A stretch of DNA of 64,000 nucleotides from NCBI RefSeq assembly GCF_017872555.1, contig NZ_JAEDOX010000001.1, positions 434,001 through 498,000 of the forward strand, in the 5' to 3' direction. Source of the DNA: Ruegeria sp. HKCCSA071. Its GTDB lineage: Bacteria; Pseudomonadota; Alphaproteobacteria; Rhodobacterales; Rhodobacteraceae. Every line of letters starts with the position of its first letter. The first letter of the stretch is position 1. A program made the translations under genes and the position numbers. Positions 1 to 8,461 of this stretch are shown in pieces. The notes under the pieces were generated by a model that did no database searches, was not told the origin of the DNA, and worked only from the letters and a program-made list of their open reading frames with translations.

Positions 1-1
1 G

Positions 2-1117
2 ACGCAGCACCAGGCATTGGCCGAAGTGCGCCCGGATCTTCTGGCGCTGGAAATGCAGGCCAGATTTCTGCCCGCCAACGAAACTCCCAAAATTGACCGT
101 CCACGGTGGTACGACTTCATAGCACCGCAGGTCGAGGCCGAACTTCGTGCAAGGTTGCCAGAGCTGAGTGCTGTAGCGTTGCCAAGCAGCCGCGAAGCGC
201 GTCTGTACCTGGATACACATCTGGGGGTGCTGGAACTGACCTTTGACCGGCGCAGATTGTCGCCAGCGGCGCCGCATCAGTTGATCGTGACGATGCTGTT
301 TTTCGCGATCATAATGACCTCGATTTCATTTCTGTACATGCGAAACCAGTTGCGCCCCATCACACGGCTGGCCAATGCGGCGCAGGCGTTTGGACGAGGG
401 CGGAGCGTACCATATTCACCGGGCGGTGCCATCGAAGTACGCGCGGCGGGGAATGCGTTTTTGGATATGCGGTCACGGATCGAACGTCAGATCGAACAAC
501 GGACGCTGATGTTATCAGGCGTAAGCCATGATCTGCGCACGCCTTTGACGCGCCTGAAGCTTGGACTGGCCATGCTGCCCGAGGATGAGGCACGACCTTT
601 GCTACAGGATGTAAAGGAAATGCAGTCCTTGGTTGATGCATTCCTCGAATTTTCGCGCGGGGCGTCCGAAGGATCGCCAGAGGAAATCAACCCGGCGGAA
701 TTTGTTCGACAGATTGTGGATGACGCCAATCGGGCAGGGCATCGGGCCGAGTTGGTCACTGTCGAGGGGGAGGGAACGGCAATGCTGCGCCCTATGGCTG
801 TTCGTCGGGCCGTTGAAAACCTGATCGGCAACGCCGTGCGCTACGGCAGCCGTGCTGAGGTCAGCCTGTCGCTGAACGCCAAGTCGATGCGCATCCGTGT
901 CGAAGATGATGGCCCTGGAATTCCCGCAGAGCAGCGCACAGAGGCGGTCAAAGCCTTTACGCGGCTTGACCCTGCGCGCAACCAGAATCAGGGCAGTGGC
1001 GTGGGTTTGGGTTTGGCGATCGTGGCGGATGTTGCGCGCGCGCATGGTGGCACTCTGCGATTGGCCAAAAGTGAACGCCTGGGCGGTTTGTGCGCGGATA
1101 TAATTATTGGACGGTAA
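2..1117 (+). CDS. Sensor histidine kinase, EnvZ-like (5'-truncated by the window edge)
   Basis: This is the C-terminal part of a membrane histidine kinase that autophosphorylates and passes phosphate to a response regulator outside the window. The frame is open to the left edge, so the true start lies upstream. About 371 residues are visible: the end of a periplasmic sensor region, one membrane segment (about residues 93-112), a HAMP-like linker with LRPITRLANAA, a HisKA helix with the phospho-accepting His in VSHDLRTPLTRLK, and a HATPase_c domain with the N box NLIGNAVRYG and the G1 box DDGPGIP. The layout matches EnvZ-type kinases of alphaproteobacteria, normally preceded by an OmpR-like gene. 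The signal sensed cannot be told from what is visible. Confidence 0.9.
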   Translation, partial: TQHQALAEVRPDLLALEMQARFLPANETPKIDRPRWYDFIAPQVEAELRARLPELSAVALPSSREARLYLDTHLGVLELTFDRRRLSPAAPHQLIVTMLFFAIIMTSISFLYMRNQLRPITRLANAAQAFGRGRSVPYSPGGAIEVRAAGNAFLDMRSRIERQIEQRTLMLSGVSHDLRTPLTRLKLGLAMLPEDEARPLLQDVKEMQSLVDAFLEFSRGASEGSPEEINPAEFVRQIVDDANRAGHRAELVTVEGEGTAMLRPMAVRRAVENLIGNAVRYGSRAEVSLSLNAKSMRIRVEDDGPGIPAEQRTEAVKAFTRLDPARNQNQGSGVGLGLAIVADVARAHGGTLRLAKSERLGGLCADIIIGR

Positions 1118-1390
1118 ACGCCTGACACCTTTGCCGCTCCAAACCTGCACCAATATGACGATTTTCTGAGCCGAGGCGCTGGATTTCTCGCGAGATGATT
1201 TCGGAGTTTTTAGTAAGACCTGTCATCCCACGGCGATTAAACCGAGAGCGAAAATCGATGAACTGAATAAATTCGTCTGATTTCCAAGCGTATGTGGACA
1301 GGGTACGCAAGACGTGACGAACGCCTGAGGTCATAAATACAAACAAAACCAGCAGGATGGGCGGTGTGTTCAAGGCACGTGGCGGTGATT

Positions 1391-1467
1391 TGGTAGGCCC
1401 GGAGGGACTCGAACCCCCAACCAAAGCGTTATGAGCGCTCTGCTCTAACCAATTGAGCTACAGGCCC
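1391..1467 (-). tRNA. tRNA with CAT anticodon, probably tRNA-Ile2 (lysidine type), alternatively elongator tRNA-Met
   Basis: The reverse strand folds into a full 77-nt cloverleaf with encoded CCA. The anticodon loop reads CTCATAA, giving CAT. The acceptor stem begins GGGCCTG, so positions 4 and 5 are C-C, paired with G69 and G68. C4-G69 and C5-G68 are recognised by TilS, which favours an isoleucine tRNA whose C34 becomes lysidine. Elongator Met remains possible because the loop sequence alone does not decide. Confidence 0.9.
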
Positions 1468-1574
1468 GCCTAGGCGCATTGCGTATCACGGTGAACAGCC
1501 GCGTCAAGCCTGACCGTTGCAACAAACGCCACAATCGAATAACCCGCCCGCAAAGCATTCAAAAGGAACTGGCC

Positions 1575-2621
1575 ATGACAGCGGGCAAGAACGGAATCAC
1601 CTATGCCGATGCAGGCGTGGATATTGACGCGGGCAATGCTCTGGTTGACCGGATAAAGCCCGCAGCAAAGCGAACCAACCGCCCCGGCGTGATGAGCGGT
1701 CTGGGCGGTTTTGGCGCACTGTTCGACCTGAAAGCTGCTGGGTATCAGGATCCCATTCTGGTTGGTGCCACGGACGGGGTTGGTACAAAACTGCGAATTG
1801 CGATCGATACCGGCGTCGTGGATGGGGTTGGCATCGATCTGGTGGCCATGTGTGTCAATGACCTGATCTGTCAGGGGGCCGAGCCCCTGTTTTTTCTCGA
1901 CTATTTCGCGACAGGCAAGCTGGACACAGATACAGCCGCGCGGATCATTGAAGGAATTGCCGAAGGCTGTGCACAATCCGGTTGTGCTCTGATTGGTGGC
2001 GAAACTGCCGAGATGCCCGGCATGTACCCTGATGGCGATTTCGATCTGGCCGGATTCTCGGTCGGGGCAATGGAACGCGGTGCCGATCTGCCTTCGGGGG
2101 TGCAGGCGGGGGATGTGCTGCTTGGTCTGGCCTCGAACGGAGTGCATTCCAACGGGTACTCACTGGTACGTAAACTCGTCGAACTGTCTGGGCTGGGCTG
2201 GGATGCACCGTGCCCCTTTGGTGAAGGTTCGTTGGGCGAGGCGCTGCTTACACCGACGCGCCTTTACGTCAAACCGGCCCTGTCCGCGATCCGCGAAGGT
2301 GGCGTTCATGCACTGGCCCATATCACCGGTGGCGGTCTGACCGAGAACCTGCCGCGCGTATTGCCGGAAGGGTTGGGGGCCCAGATTGATCTGGACAGCT
2401 GGCAATTGCCGTCTGTATTCAGCTGGATGGCGCAGATTGGCGGTATTGCGGAAGCCGAGATGCTCAAGACCTTCAACTGTGGCATCGGTCTGATCATTGT
2501 GTGCGACCCGGATAGGGCCGATCAGCTTTCGACATTGCTGGCCGAGGCCGGCGAGACGGTGGCGCGGATCGGCACTGTCACCGAAACCCCCGGAGTTGCC
2601 TATTCGGGCAAACTGTTGTGA
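1575..2621 (+). CDS. purM: Phosphoribosylformylglycinamidine cyclo-ligase (AIR synthetase)
   Basis: PurM closes the imidazole ring of aminoimidazole ribotide in step five of purine synthesis, using ATP in the cytoplasm. The 348-residue product has the usual family length. It shows the AIRS motifs [24 protein letters not shown] and [11 protein letters not shown], and a C-terminal AIRS_C domain with [13 protein letters not shown]. The frame is open further upstream, but ATG 1575 preceded by AAAAGGAA matches the family start [17 protein letters not shown]. The stop overlaps the GTG of purN by four bases, so the two are translationally coupled. Confidence 0.97.
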   Translation: MTAGKNGITYADAGVDIDAGNALVDRIKPAAKRTNRPGVMSGLGGFGALFDLKAAGYQDPILVGATDGVGTKLRIAIDTGVVDGVGIDLVAMCVNDLICQGAEPLFFLDYFATGKLDTDTAARIIEGIAEGCAQSGCALIGGETAEMPGMYPDGDFDLAGFSVGAMERGADLPSGVQAGDVLLGLASNGVHSNGYSLVRKLVELSGLGWDAPCPFGEGSLGEALLTPTRLYVKPALSAIREGGVHALAHITGGGLTENLPRVLPEGLGAQIDLDSWQLPSVFSWMAQIGGIAEAEMLKTFNCGIGLIIVCDPDRADQLSTLLAEAGETVARIGTVTETPGVAYSGKLL

Positions 2622-3214
2622 GCCCCAAGCGCGTCGCGATCCTGATTTCGGGGGGCGGGTCCAACATGGTGTCGCTTGTCGACAGCATGACCGGTGATCA
2701 TCCGGCGCGGCCCTGTTTGATTCTGTCCAACAATGCGCAGGCGGGCGGGCTGAAAAAAGCTGCGGACCGTGGCATTCCGACCGCAGTGGTCGATCACCGG
2801 CCATTCAAGGGCAATCGCGCAGCCTTTGAGACTGAGTTGCTGAAGCCTTTGGAAGAAGCGCGGCCGGATATTGTCTGCCTGGCCGGGTTTATGCGGGTCC
2901 TGACCGCGGATTTCGTGACGCGCTTTCAGGGGCGAATGTTGAATATCCACCCCTCATTGCTACCCAAATACAAGGGGTTACATACCCACGCCCGCGCAAT
3001 TGAAGCGGGTGATACGGAACATGGATGTTCGGTTCATGAGGTGACGGCGGCCCTGGATGATGGCCCGATTTTGGGGCAGGCGCGGGTGGATATCGAACCA
3101 GCAGATACCCCGTACACTTTGGCCGCAAAAGTTCTGATCTGGGAACATGAACTTTATCCGGCGGTGCTGCGCCGCTTTGCCGAAGGCAACAGGTCACCTG
3201 TTCTCATGCCGTGA
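2618..3214 (+). CDS. purN: Phosphoribosylglycinamide formyltransferase (GART)
   Basis: PurN transfers a formyl group from 10-formyltetrahydrofolate to GAR, step three of purine synthesis. The 198-residue protein shows the family signature around [17 protein letters not shown], the catalytic Asn-His pair in NIHPSLLP and the Asp in ALDDGPIL. It starts at a GTG that shares GTGA with the purM stop. The pairing purM-purN is a common bacterial arrangement. Confidence 0.97.
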   Translation: MSPKRVAILISGGGSNMVSLVDSMTGDHPARPCLILSNNAQAGGLKKAADRGIPTAVVDHRPFKGNRAAFETELLKPLEEARPDIVCLAGFMRVLTADFVTRFQGRMLNIHPSLLPKYKGLHTHARAIEAGDTEHGCSVHEVTAALDDGPILGQARVDIEPADTPYTLAAKVLIWEHELYPAVLRRFAEGNRSPVLMP

Positions 3215-3328
3215 GGTTCCGAGGGTGATTTACACTCGCCTGAAAATCGTCCTATGGTCGTCGGTATCGCTTGGGGGCGAGGGATATTACGGGCACTCAC
3301 AAGAGCAAGAGCAAAACTAGTACGGCGC

Positions 3329-4486
3329 ATGAAAACTCTGACGACGACGCAAGAACTGGCCGATTTCTGCAAGGCGGCCGCAAGCTATCCATATATCACA
3401 GTCGATACCGAGTTTCTGCGCGAGCGGACCTATTATTCGAAACTGTGCCTCGTGCAACTGGCGGTTCCCTCAGATGATGAAGACAGCGCGGTTCTGGTCG
3501 ATCCGCTGGTGGATGGCCTGTCCCTCGAACCTCTGTATGAGCTTTTCCGAAACGAGAACGTGGTCAAGGTGTTCCACGCCGCGCGTCAGGATCTTGAGAT
3601 ATTCTGGGTCGAGGCGGGTGTGTTCCCCAACCCGTTGTTCGACACACAGGTCGCCGCAATGGTCTGCGGGTTTGGTGAGCAGGTCGGCTATGAGACGCTG
3701 GTGCGGAAAATCTGCAAGCAGGGCGTGGACAAGACGTCGCGGTTCACCGATTGGTCCCGTCGTCCTTTGACGGAAGCCCAGAAAACGTATGCATTGGCAG
3801 ATGTGACGCATCTGCGCAGAATCTATGAACACCTCGCTGCGGAACTCAATAAAACGATGCGTAACCACTGGGTGGCTGAAGAGTTGCGTACACTGACGCA
3901 GCCTGCCACGTATGATATCCGTCCCGAAGAGGCGTGGAAGCGGGTCAAAACGCGAACGAACTCGGCCAAGTTCCTAGCCGTCGTACGCGAGTTGGCGCAG
4001 TTTCGCGAAGGGTATGCGCAGGAGCATAACGTGCCGCGCAACCGGGTCTTTAAGGATGACGCCTTGGTCGAACTGGCGTCGACCAAGCCTAAAACAATCG
4101 CCGATCTCGGTGCGTCTAGGCTTTTGCTGCGCGAGGCGCGCAAAGGCCCGATTGCCGAAGGTATTCTTGCTGCGGTGACGAAGGGCGTGAATTGTCCGCA
4201 GGAAAATCTGCCGAAGATCGACAATTCCCGTGACAACCTGAAGGTCAACCCGGCTTTGGCTGACTTGCTTCGGGTTCTGCTGAAATCCAAAACCGAAAGT
4301 TCGGGCGTTGCGGCCAAACTGATCGCAACAAGTTCCGAACTGGACCAGATTGCCGCTGGCGAGCGAGAATTGCCCGCAATGTCGGGGTGGCGTTACGAGG
4401 TCTTTGGTGAAGACGCGCTGAAACTGTGCGAGGGGAAAATCGCGCTGGCGGCCAAAGGGCAGGCGGTCAAGGTCGTCTCGCTTTAA
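3329..4486 (+). CDS. rnd: Ribonuclease D
   Basis: RNase D is a 3'-5' exoribonuclease that trims tRNA and other stable RNA 3' ends. The 385-residue protein has the DEDD exonuclease core: D-x-E in VDTEFLRERTYY, Asp in FHAARQDLEIF and the Y-x3-D motif in YALADVTHLRR. An HRDC-like region follows at about residues 205-285. The frame extends upstream to 3254, but ATG 3329 gives the usual short N-terminus directly before the exonuclease domain. It converges on the lipoprotein gene with only six bases between the stops. Confidence 0.95.
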   Translation: MKTLTTTQELADFCKAAASYPYITVDTEFLRERTYYSKLCLVQLAVPSDDEDSAVLVDPLVDGLSLEPLYELFRNENVVKVFHAARQDLEIFWVEAGVFPNPLFDTQVAAMVCGFGEQVGYETLVRKICKQGVDKTSRFTDWSRRPLTEAQKTYALADVTHLRRIYEHLAAELNKTMRNHWVAEELRTLTQPATYDIRPEEAWKRVKTRTNSAKFLAVVRELAQFREGYAQEHNVPRNRVFKDDALVELASTKPKTIADLGASRLLLREARKGPIAEGILAAVTKGVNCPQENLPKIDNSRDNLKVNPALADLLRVLLKSKTESSGVAAKLIATSSELDQIAAGERELPAMSGWRYEVFGEDALKLCEGKIALAAKGQAVKVVSL

Positions 4487-4492
4487 CGGCGA

Positions 4493-5023
4493 TTACCGCC
4501 GCCGCGATTCCAAAGTGTTCTGTTGCCCGACGACACGGATCAGGCGAATGCCTTCAAGATCCTGGGTCGAGACATTTATTGCATCCGACACCATTCGTGT
4601 GCGTTCAGATCCTTGCGGGGTCTGTGAGCTGGGGTAATTCACTCGGAAAACAAACTCCAGAACTCCCTTTTCTTTGTTTTCTTCTGAATTAACCGAAACC
4701 AAGCGTGCGTTATAGGCACCCTGCCGAAGCGCGGTGCCAGAGGAGTAGATGATCGCGCCTGATGGTATTGGTTCGATCCGCAGTTCGTCGATCTTGGCGA
4801 TTGGAACACTGGTGTCTTCGGCATCTGGGCGCGAAAACAGGCCGCTTCCCTCTCTTGTCTTGGGAACCAACGCATCGGCGGCGTTTGGGTCCGGCGGTGT
4901 TTCAGACTTCACAGACCGGCTGGAGCCAAACCAGTTTGACGGATTCACCCGCGAGTCGCGCCAGCTGCCGCAGGCAGTCAGGGTCAGCATGGCGATGATA
5001 AGAACGGACAGAGACTTTTGCAT
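4493..5023 (-). CDS. Putative lipoprotein of unknown function
   Basis: The start at 5023 gives MQKSLSVLIIAMLTLTAC, a short lipoprotein signal peptide with a lipobox ending in Cys18, so the mature protein is probably anchored to the inner or outer membrane. The rest (176 residues in all) has no catalytic motif I recognise. It is Ser/Pro-rich after the Cys and then forms a mixed alpha/beta region ending in SRRR. An upstream ATG at 5041 would put extra residues before the signal peptide and is less likely. Divergent from sufE. Confidence 0.8.
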   Translation of the reverse strand: MQKSLSVLIIAMLTLTACGSWRDSRVNPSNWFGSSRSVKSETPPDPNAADALVPKTREGSGLFSRPDAEDTSVPIAKIDELRIEPIPSGAIIYSSGTALRQGAYNARLVSVNSEENKEKGVLEFVFRVNYPSSQTPQGSERTRMVSDAINVSTQDLEGIRLIRVVGQQNTLESRRR

Positions 5024-5161
5024 GGACCCACTGCTTTTCACATGAATTCAGACAATGGGTTAGCGCAATTTCTTCGCGTTGAAAAGCCACAGCTGGGGCT
5101 GGACAGCAGGTGGTCGTCGGCTTAGGTCACATTGTGATTTCAACGAAAGGATCACTGCGCC

Positions 5162-5572
5162 ATGGCCACGCCTGCCTTTGAAGACATTGTCGAGGATTTC
5201 GAGTTTCTCGAAGACTGGGAAGACCGGTATCGCCATGTCATCGAACAGGGCAAGGCGATGGAGCCTTTGGATGACGCGTTGAAAGTTCCGGCGACAAAGG
5301 TTCATGGTTGCGCCAGTCAGGTCTGGCTGCACCCGATAATCGAAGCTGGCGTGTTCAAATTTGATGGCGACAGTGACGCGCTGATCGTTCGCGGGCTGAT
5401 CGCCGTGCTTCGGTCCCTTTACAACGGGCTGCCGGTGTCCGAGGTGCCGCAGGTCGATGCGGCGGCGGAACTGGCCCGATTGGGCCTAAACGATCATCTG
5501 TCAGCGCAGCGGTCCAATGGATTGCGAGCCATGATCGAACGTATCCGCCAGGTCGCGCAGGAAAACGCCTAA
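5162..5572 (+). CDS. sufE: SufE-family sulfur acceptor protein
   Basis: SufE accepts persulfide sulfur from the cysteine desulfurase SufS and passes it to the Fe-S cluster scaffold. The 136-residue product begins FEDIVEDFEFLEDWEDRY, typical of SufE, and has the acceptor cysteine in KVHGCASQVWL. Length and motif spacing match the family. No suf operon genes lie beside it, so it may serve a suf cluster elsewhere in the genome. Confidence 0.93.
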   Translation: MATPAFEDIVEDFEFLEDWEDRYRHVIEQGKAMEPLDDALKVPATKVHGCASQVWLHPIIEAGVFKFDGDSDALIVRGLIAVLRSLYNGLPVSEVPQVDAAAELARLGLNDHLSAQRSNGLRAMIERIRQVAQENA

Positions 5573-5574
5573 GG

Positions 5575-6234
5575 TCACTCGGGGCGGTTTGCCCAGTCTG
5601 ACAAAGTGGTTTCCAGATCACCGTAGCCGGTGAAACGCCGTTCGAACGCCAATCCCATGCGGACCGCGCATTCCCGTGCGCGTTCAGTCAGTTTCGGATC
5701 GTCGATCTGGGCCTGATAAATCAATTTGGTGTAATTGCCGAAATACATGTCCCGCAGTTCCGGGTGGCGATCCAGGCCCAGTGGTTTCCAGACAAACGCG
5801 TCGAATTGGCGGGCAAGAAAGTCAGTCAGGTAGAAGGCAGTTGTTTCGTCCTCGCCGCGTTCTTGAAAGGCCTGATTGCCTTCGAAGAACGAATAGCAGT
5901 GAGGGCCTTCTACCATCTCGACACCCAGTTTTTTGCAGGCGGATTGCAGCAGGCCTCCGGTTCCGCAATCGGCATAAACCACATAGATTTTTTCGAACCT
6001 GTCGCGGTGTTTGGCCACGGTGTCTTCAACTGCTTGTGTGATCCGTTCCGGATGAACATGCAGGATTGCAGGCAGGCAGGTCAGCGCCATGTGATCCCAG
6101 CCGTTGCGCGTTTTGATATCCAAAATTTCGCGCGCAAGTGCCCCACAGGCGATCAGCAGGATGCTTGCGTTTTCCACGCCGTCATAGCCTTTGGTCGTCA
6201 GGCTTGCATCATCTGGTAGCGTATCGCTTGGCAT
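5575..6234 (-). CDS. DUF1638 domain protein
   Basis: A soluble 219-residue protein that I recognise as the DUF1638 family. It is rich in conserved-looking cysteines: LIACGALAREI, ALTCLPAILHVHPERI, YADCGTGGLL and GPHCYSFF. That pattern suggests metal, Fe-S or corrinoid contact, but this is inference. The family is often encoded near corrinoid methyltransferase components, and here a corrinoid-binding protein lies 1.3 kb upstream on the same strand, separated by a Hint-domain gene. The biochemical role is not established from sequence. The stop converges on sufE with two bases between them. Confidence 0.85.
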   Translation of the reverse strand: MPSDTLPDDASLTTKGYDGVENASILLIACGALAREILDIKTRNGWDHMALTCLPAILHVHPERITQAVEDTVAKHRDRFEKIYVVYADCGTGGLLQSACKKLGVEMVEGPHCYSFFEGNQAFQERGEDETTAFYLTDFLARQFDAFVWKPLGLDRHPELRDMYFGNYTKLIYQAQIDDPKLTERARECAVRMGLAFERRFTGYGDLETTLSDWANRPE

Positions 6235-6311
6235 GGATCGGCATCCTTATGGGCTCATGGCACAAGAGAATGAAAACAGCTTGCAGGCAAGCCTTCTTCC
6301 GACATCTCGTG

Positions 6312-7349
6312 TCAGGCTGCCGACGTTCGTGTTTCGAATGCCGATAACAGAGGCCGAACGGGCGGGCCGTAGGCGGCGATACCTTGCTTCGATAACTCGG
6401 GGAATAAGGACAGAATCTCCTGTCTGGCTGACTGTTCAAGGGCGTTCCAGATTTGGGCGCCGGGATGAAAGCTCTCGCTCAGGCAGCCTTCAGCCCAGAG
6501 CAGCTCATGCTGATCAAACAGCAGGTGAATGTAGGTTACGACCCCGCCGGGATTGAGGATGATGTCATGTCCGTTGATCAGGTGCTTGGCCGGGGCCAGT
6601 GCTTCGATTTGGCCGGTATGCAGTTCCAGGCGCCAGTTCTGGATCAGCATCCGGTGTTGCTGCGACACCAGTAGATCGCGGGTGTTCCCAAGCGCACCTG
6701 CCTTGAACAGGACCGGCGCGAACGCTCCAACCGCCTGAACCCGCCGCTGCCCGGCCCAGCGTACCGTTTGAAACCCGTGATCAAGGGTTTCCACCCAGTC
6801 GCCGGGGTGCAGCGTTTCCACCGGGCGTTCACCCTTGCGGGTTCTGATCAGTGTTCCGGGCGTGAAACAGGGGACCAGAGTCCAGTCCTCTCGGCTGGAC
6901 ACCATGCCTGAATACCGATTGCCGGCAAGGCTGTTGAAGGTGATCGATTGTATAGGCCCTGCTTCCAGAGCGGCCTGATCTGCATTGGCCGAGAACTCTG
7001 GTACCAGATATGTGTTGCCATCCACATCCTGCGCGACAACGGCAGTAATATTTGCACTTCTGCCGTCGAAATAAGTGACGGTGGCGTGGTAAACTGACGT
7101 GCCATCAAAGGTTTGCGGTGCGCCGCCGTCGATCGAAAATCGATCATTGGCAGTCACGTTGTTCATATCAAAGGTGGATCCGGGGTTTCCAATCGCGTTC
7201 CATGTTACGTTGTTGTGCGCCAACGGCGCGTCCGTGTTACCAAAGGTTTGCCCAACAAGCGCGGAAGCATTCTCAGCAACGTAATTGCCCTCAACACGGT
7301 CGATATCGGCGAGTTTGCCCAACGAAATGGCTGTGAATGACTGCGGCAC
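6312..7349 (-). CDS. Hint-domain (Hedgehog/intein-like) protein
   Basis: The 345-residue protein has a beta-rich N-terminal half with repeated Gly/Asn/Asp segments, then a Hint_2-type domain starting at about residue 167. That domain opens with [18 protein letters not shown], whose first Cys is in the position of an intein or hedgehog nucleophile, followed by LVSQQHRML and the motif GHDIILNPGG. In this family the domain is thought to support autoprocessing or anchoring of secreted proteins in marine alphaproteobacteria. No signal peptide is visible, so export may be by a type I system. It lies between the corrinoid protein and DUF1638 genes. Substrate and function are unknown. Confidence 0.85.
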   Translation of the reverse strand: MPQSFTAISLGKLADIDRVEGNYVAENASALVGQTFGNTDAPLAHNNVTWNAIGNPGSTFDMNNVTANDRFSIDGGAPQTFDGTSVYHATVTYFDGRSANITAVVAQDVDGNTYLVPEFSANADQAALEAGPIQSITFNSLAGNRYSGMVSSREDWTLVPCFTPGTLIRTRKGERPVETLHPGDWVETLDHGFQTVRWAGQRRVQAVGAFAPVLFKAGALGNTRDLLVSQQHRMLIQNWRLELHTGQIEALAPAKHLINGHDIILNPGGVVTYIHLLFDQHELLWAEGCLSESFHPGAQIWNALEQSARQEILSLFPELSKQGIAAYGPPVRPLLSAFETRTSAA

Positions 7350-7442
7350 AGAACCCCCGAAACTTGGATGTTTCGGTTTTTAGCCGCACTTTCGTTTACA
7401 AACGGATAATCGATGCACTTCAGGAGGGACGGCGCGCTAAAA

Positions 7443-7475
7443 CGAAAAAGACCGCCCGAAAAGGGCGGCCTTTCA
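7443..7475 (-). terminator. Intrinsic terminator of the corrinoid protein gene
   Basis: On the minus strand a stem GGGCGG/CCGCCC (7463-7468 with 7452-7457), extended past one mismatch by A-T pairs, is followed by a T-rich run. It starts about 20 bases beyond the corrinoid gene stop and separates that gene from the Hint gene. Confidence 0.85.
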
Positions 7476-7492
7476 AGAATACCTTAAGGGTC

Positions 7493-8191
7493 TTAGCCAG
7501 CCAGTTGATTGTGCTTGCGGCCCACGAAATCCTTGGCGGTTTCCACTGCAACCGCAGCGTCACGGCAGTAGGCGTCTGCACCGATGGCTTTGCCGAACTC
7601 TTCGTTCAGCGGCGCGCCACCGACCAGAACAATGTAATCGTCGCGCACGCCCTGTTCGACCAGAGTGTCGATAACGACTTTCATGTAGGGCATCGTCGTG
7701 GTCAGCAGGGCGGACATGCCCAGAATGTCGGGCTGTTCCGTTTCCAGTGCTTCCAGATAATTCTCGACCGGGTTGTTGATTCCCAGATCGACAACTTCGA
7801 AGCCCGCGCCTTCCATCATCATCGACACAAGGTTCTTGCCGATATCGTGGATGTCGCCTTTCACTGTGCCGATGACCATTTTGCCAACACGCGGAGCACC
7901 GGTTTCGGCCAGCAGCGGCTTGAGGATCGACATGCCGCCTTTCATTGCGTTGGCCGCCAGCAGAACCTCGGGAACAAACAGAATGCCGTCGCGGAAGTCA
8001 TGGCCCACAATGGTCATGCCGCCAACCAGGGCTTTGGTCAGGATGTCATACGGCGTCCATCCGCGTTCCAGCAGAATATTGGTGCCTTCTTCGATCTCTT
8101 CTTTCAATCCGTCATAGAGATCGTCGAACATCTGATCGACCAGTTCGTCATCATTCAGTTCGGACAGGACGATATCTTCTTCGTCGGACAT
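7493..8191 (-). CDS. Corrinoid (cobalamin-binding) protein, MtbC/MtgC-like
   Basis: A 232-residue protein carrying the two modules of methyltransferase corrinoid proteins: a helical cap (about residues 10-95) and a Rossmann-like B12 domain with the cobalt-ligand motif D-x-H-x-x-G in KGDIHDIGKNL, followed by VGGAPLNEEFG. It would shuttle a methyl group on cobalamin between a substrate methyltransferase and an acceptor. Stand-alone proteins of this kind serve methylamine/betaine demethylation and, in some Rhodobacteraceae, a methionine synthase split into separate polypeptides. No acceptor methyltransferase is adjacent, so I cannot choose. Upstream lies an unusual palindrome-rich leader. Confidence 0.92.
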   Translation of the reverse strand: MSDEEDIVLSELNDDELVDQMFDDLYDGLKEEIEEGTNILLERGWTPYDILTKALVGGMTIVGHDFRDGILFVPEVLLAANAMKGGMSILKPLLAETGAPRVGKMVIGTVKGDIHDIGKNLVSMMMEGAGFEVVDLGINNPVENYLEALETEQPDILGMSALLTTTMPYMKVVIDTLVEQGVRDDYIVLVGGAPLNEEFGKAIGADAYCRDAAVAVETAKDFVGRKHNQLAG

Positions 8192-8241
8192 GGGGTATTC
8201 CCTGTGCTGGGCGGGCTATCGGCCCGTGGTGGCATTTTTTC

Positions 8242-8287
8242 CGTTTTGGCCAAAACGTCGCATTCTGACTGTGACGATTGCGACGTT
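8242..8287. promoter_or_regulatory. Palindrome and inverted repeat between corrinoid protein and radical SAM genes
   Basis: A perfect 16-bp palindrome CGTTTTGGCCAAAACG (8242-8257) overlaps the left arm of a second inverted repeat, AACGTCGC (8254-8261) with GCGACGTT (8280-8287). They sit 51-96 bases upstream of the corrinoid ATG in a divergent intergenic region. They could be an operator or a leader RNA structure for the corrinoid gene. No known riboswitch consensus was recognised. Confidence 0.5.
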
Positions 8288-8461
8288 GGTCGTTTCGGGA
8301 CCGACCTATATGCCAAAAATGGCACCGGCTCGATTGAAAAGTCTGCAATATTATCCTGTTTGTTTTTCATCTATGCGTTCCTTTTTCTTCGTTGGGTTGG
8401 CTTGCACTGGTTTTGGTTCAGGCCTATCGTGCAAAAAGAACAAATAGGGAACAAATGTGCC

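Noticed and set aside
1104-1424. 106-codon minus-strand frame between the kinase and purM
   Set aside because: Its first codons read through the tRNA gene, there is no good ribosome site, and the product resembles no family I know. A shorter version from 1334 cannot be excluded but has no support.
8192-8461. Cobalamin or SAH riboswitch upstream of the corrinoid gene
   Set aside because: I found no B12-box or SAH aptamer core; the region has palindromes but no recognised riboswitch consensus.
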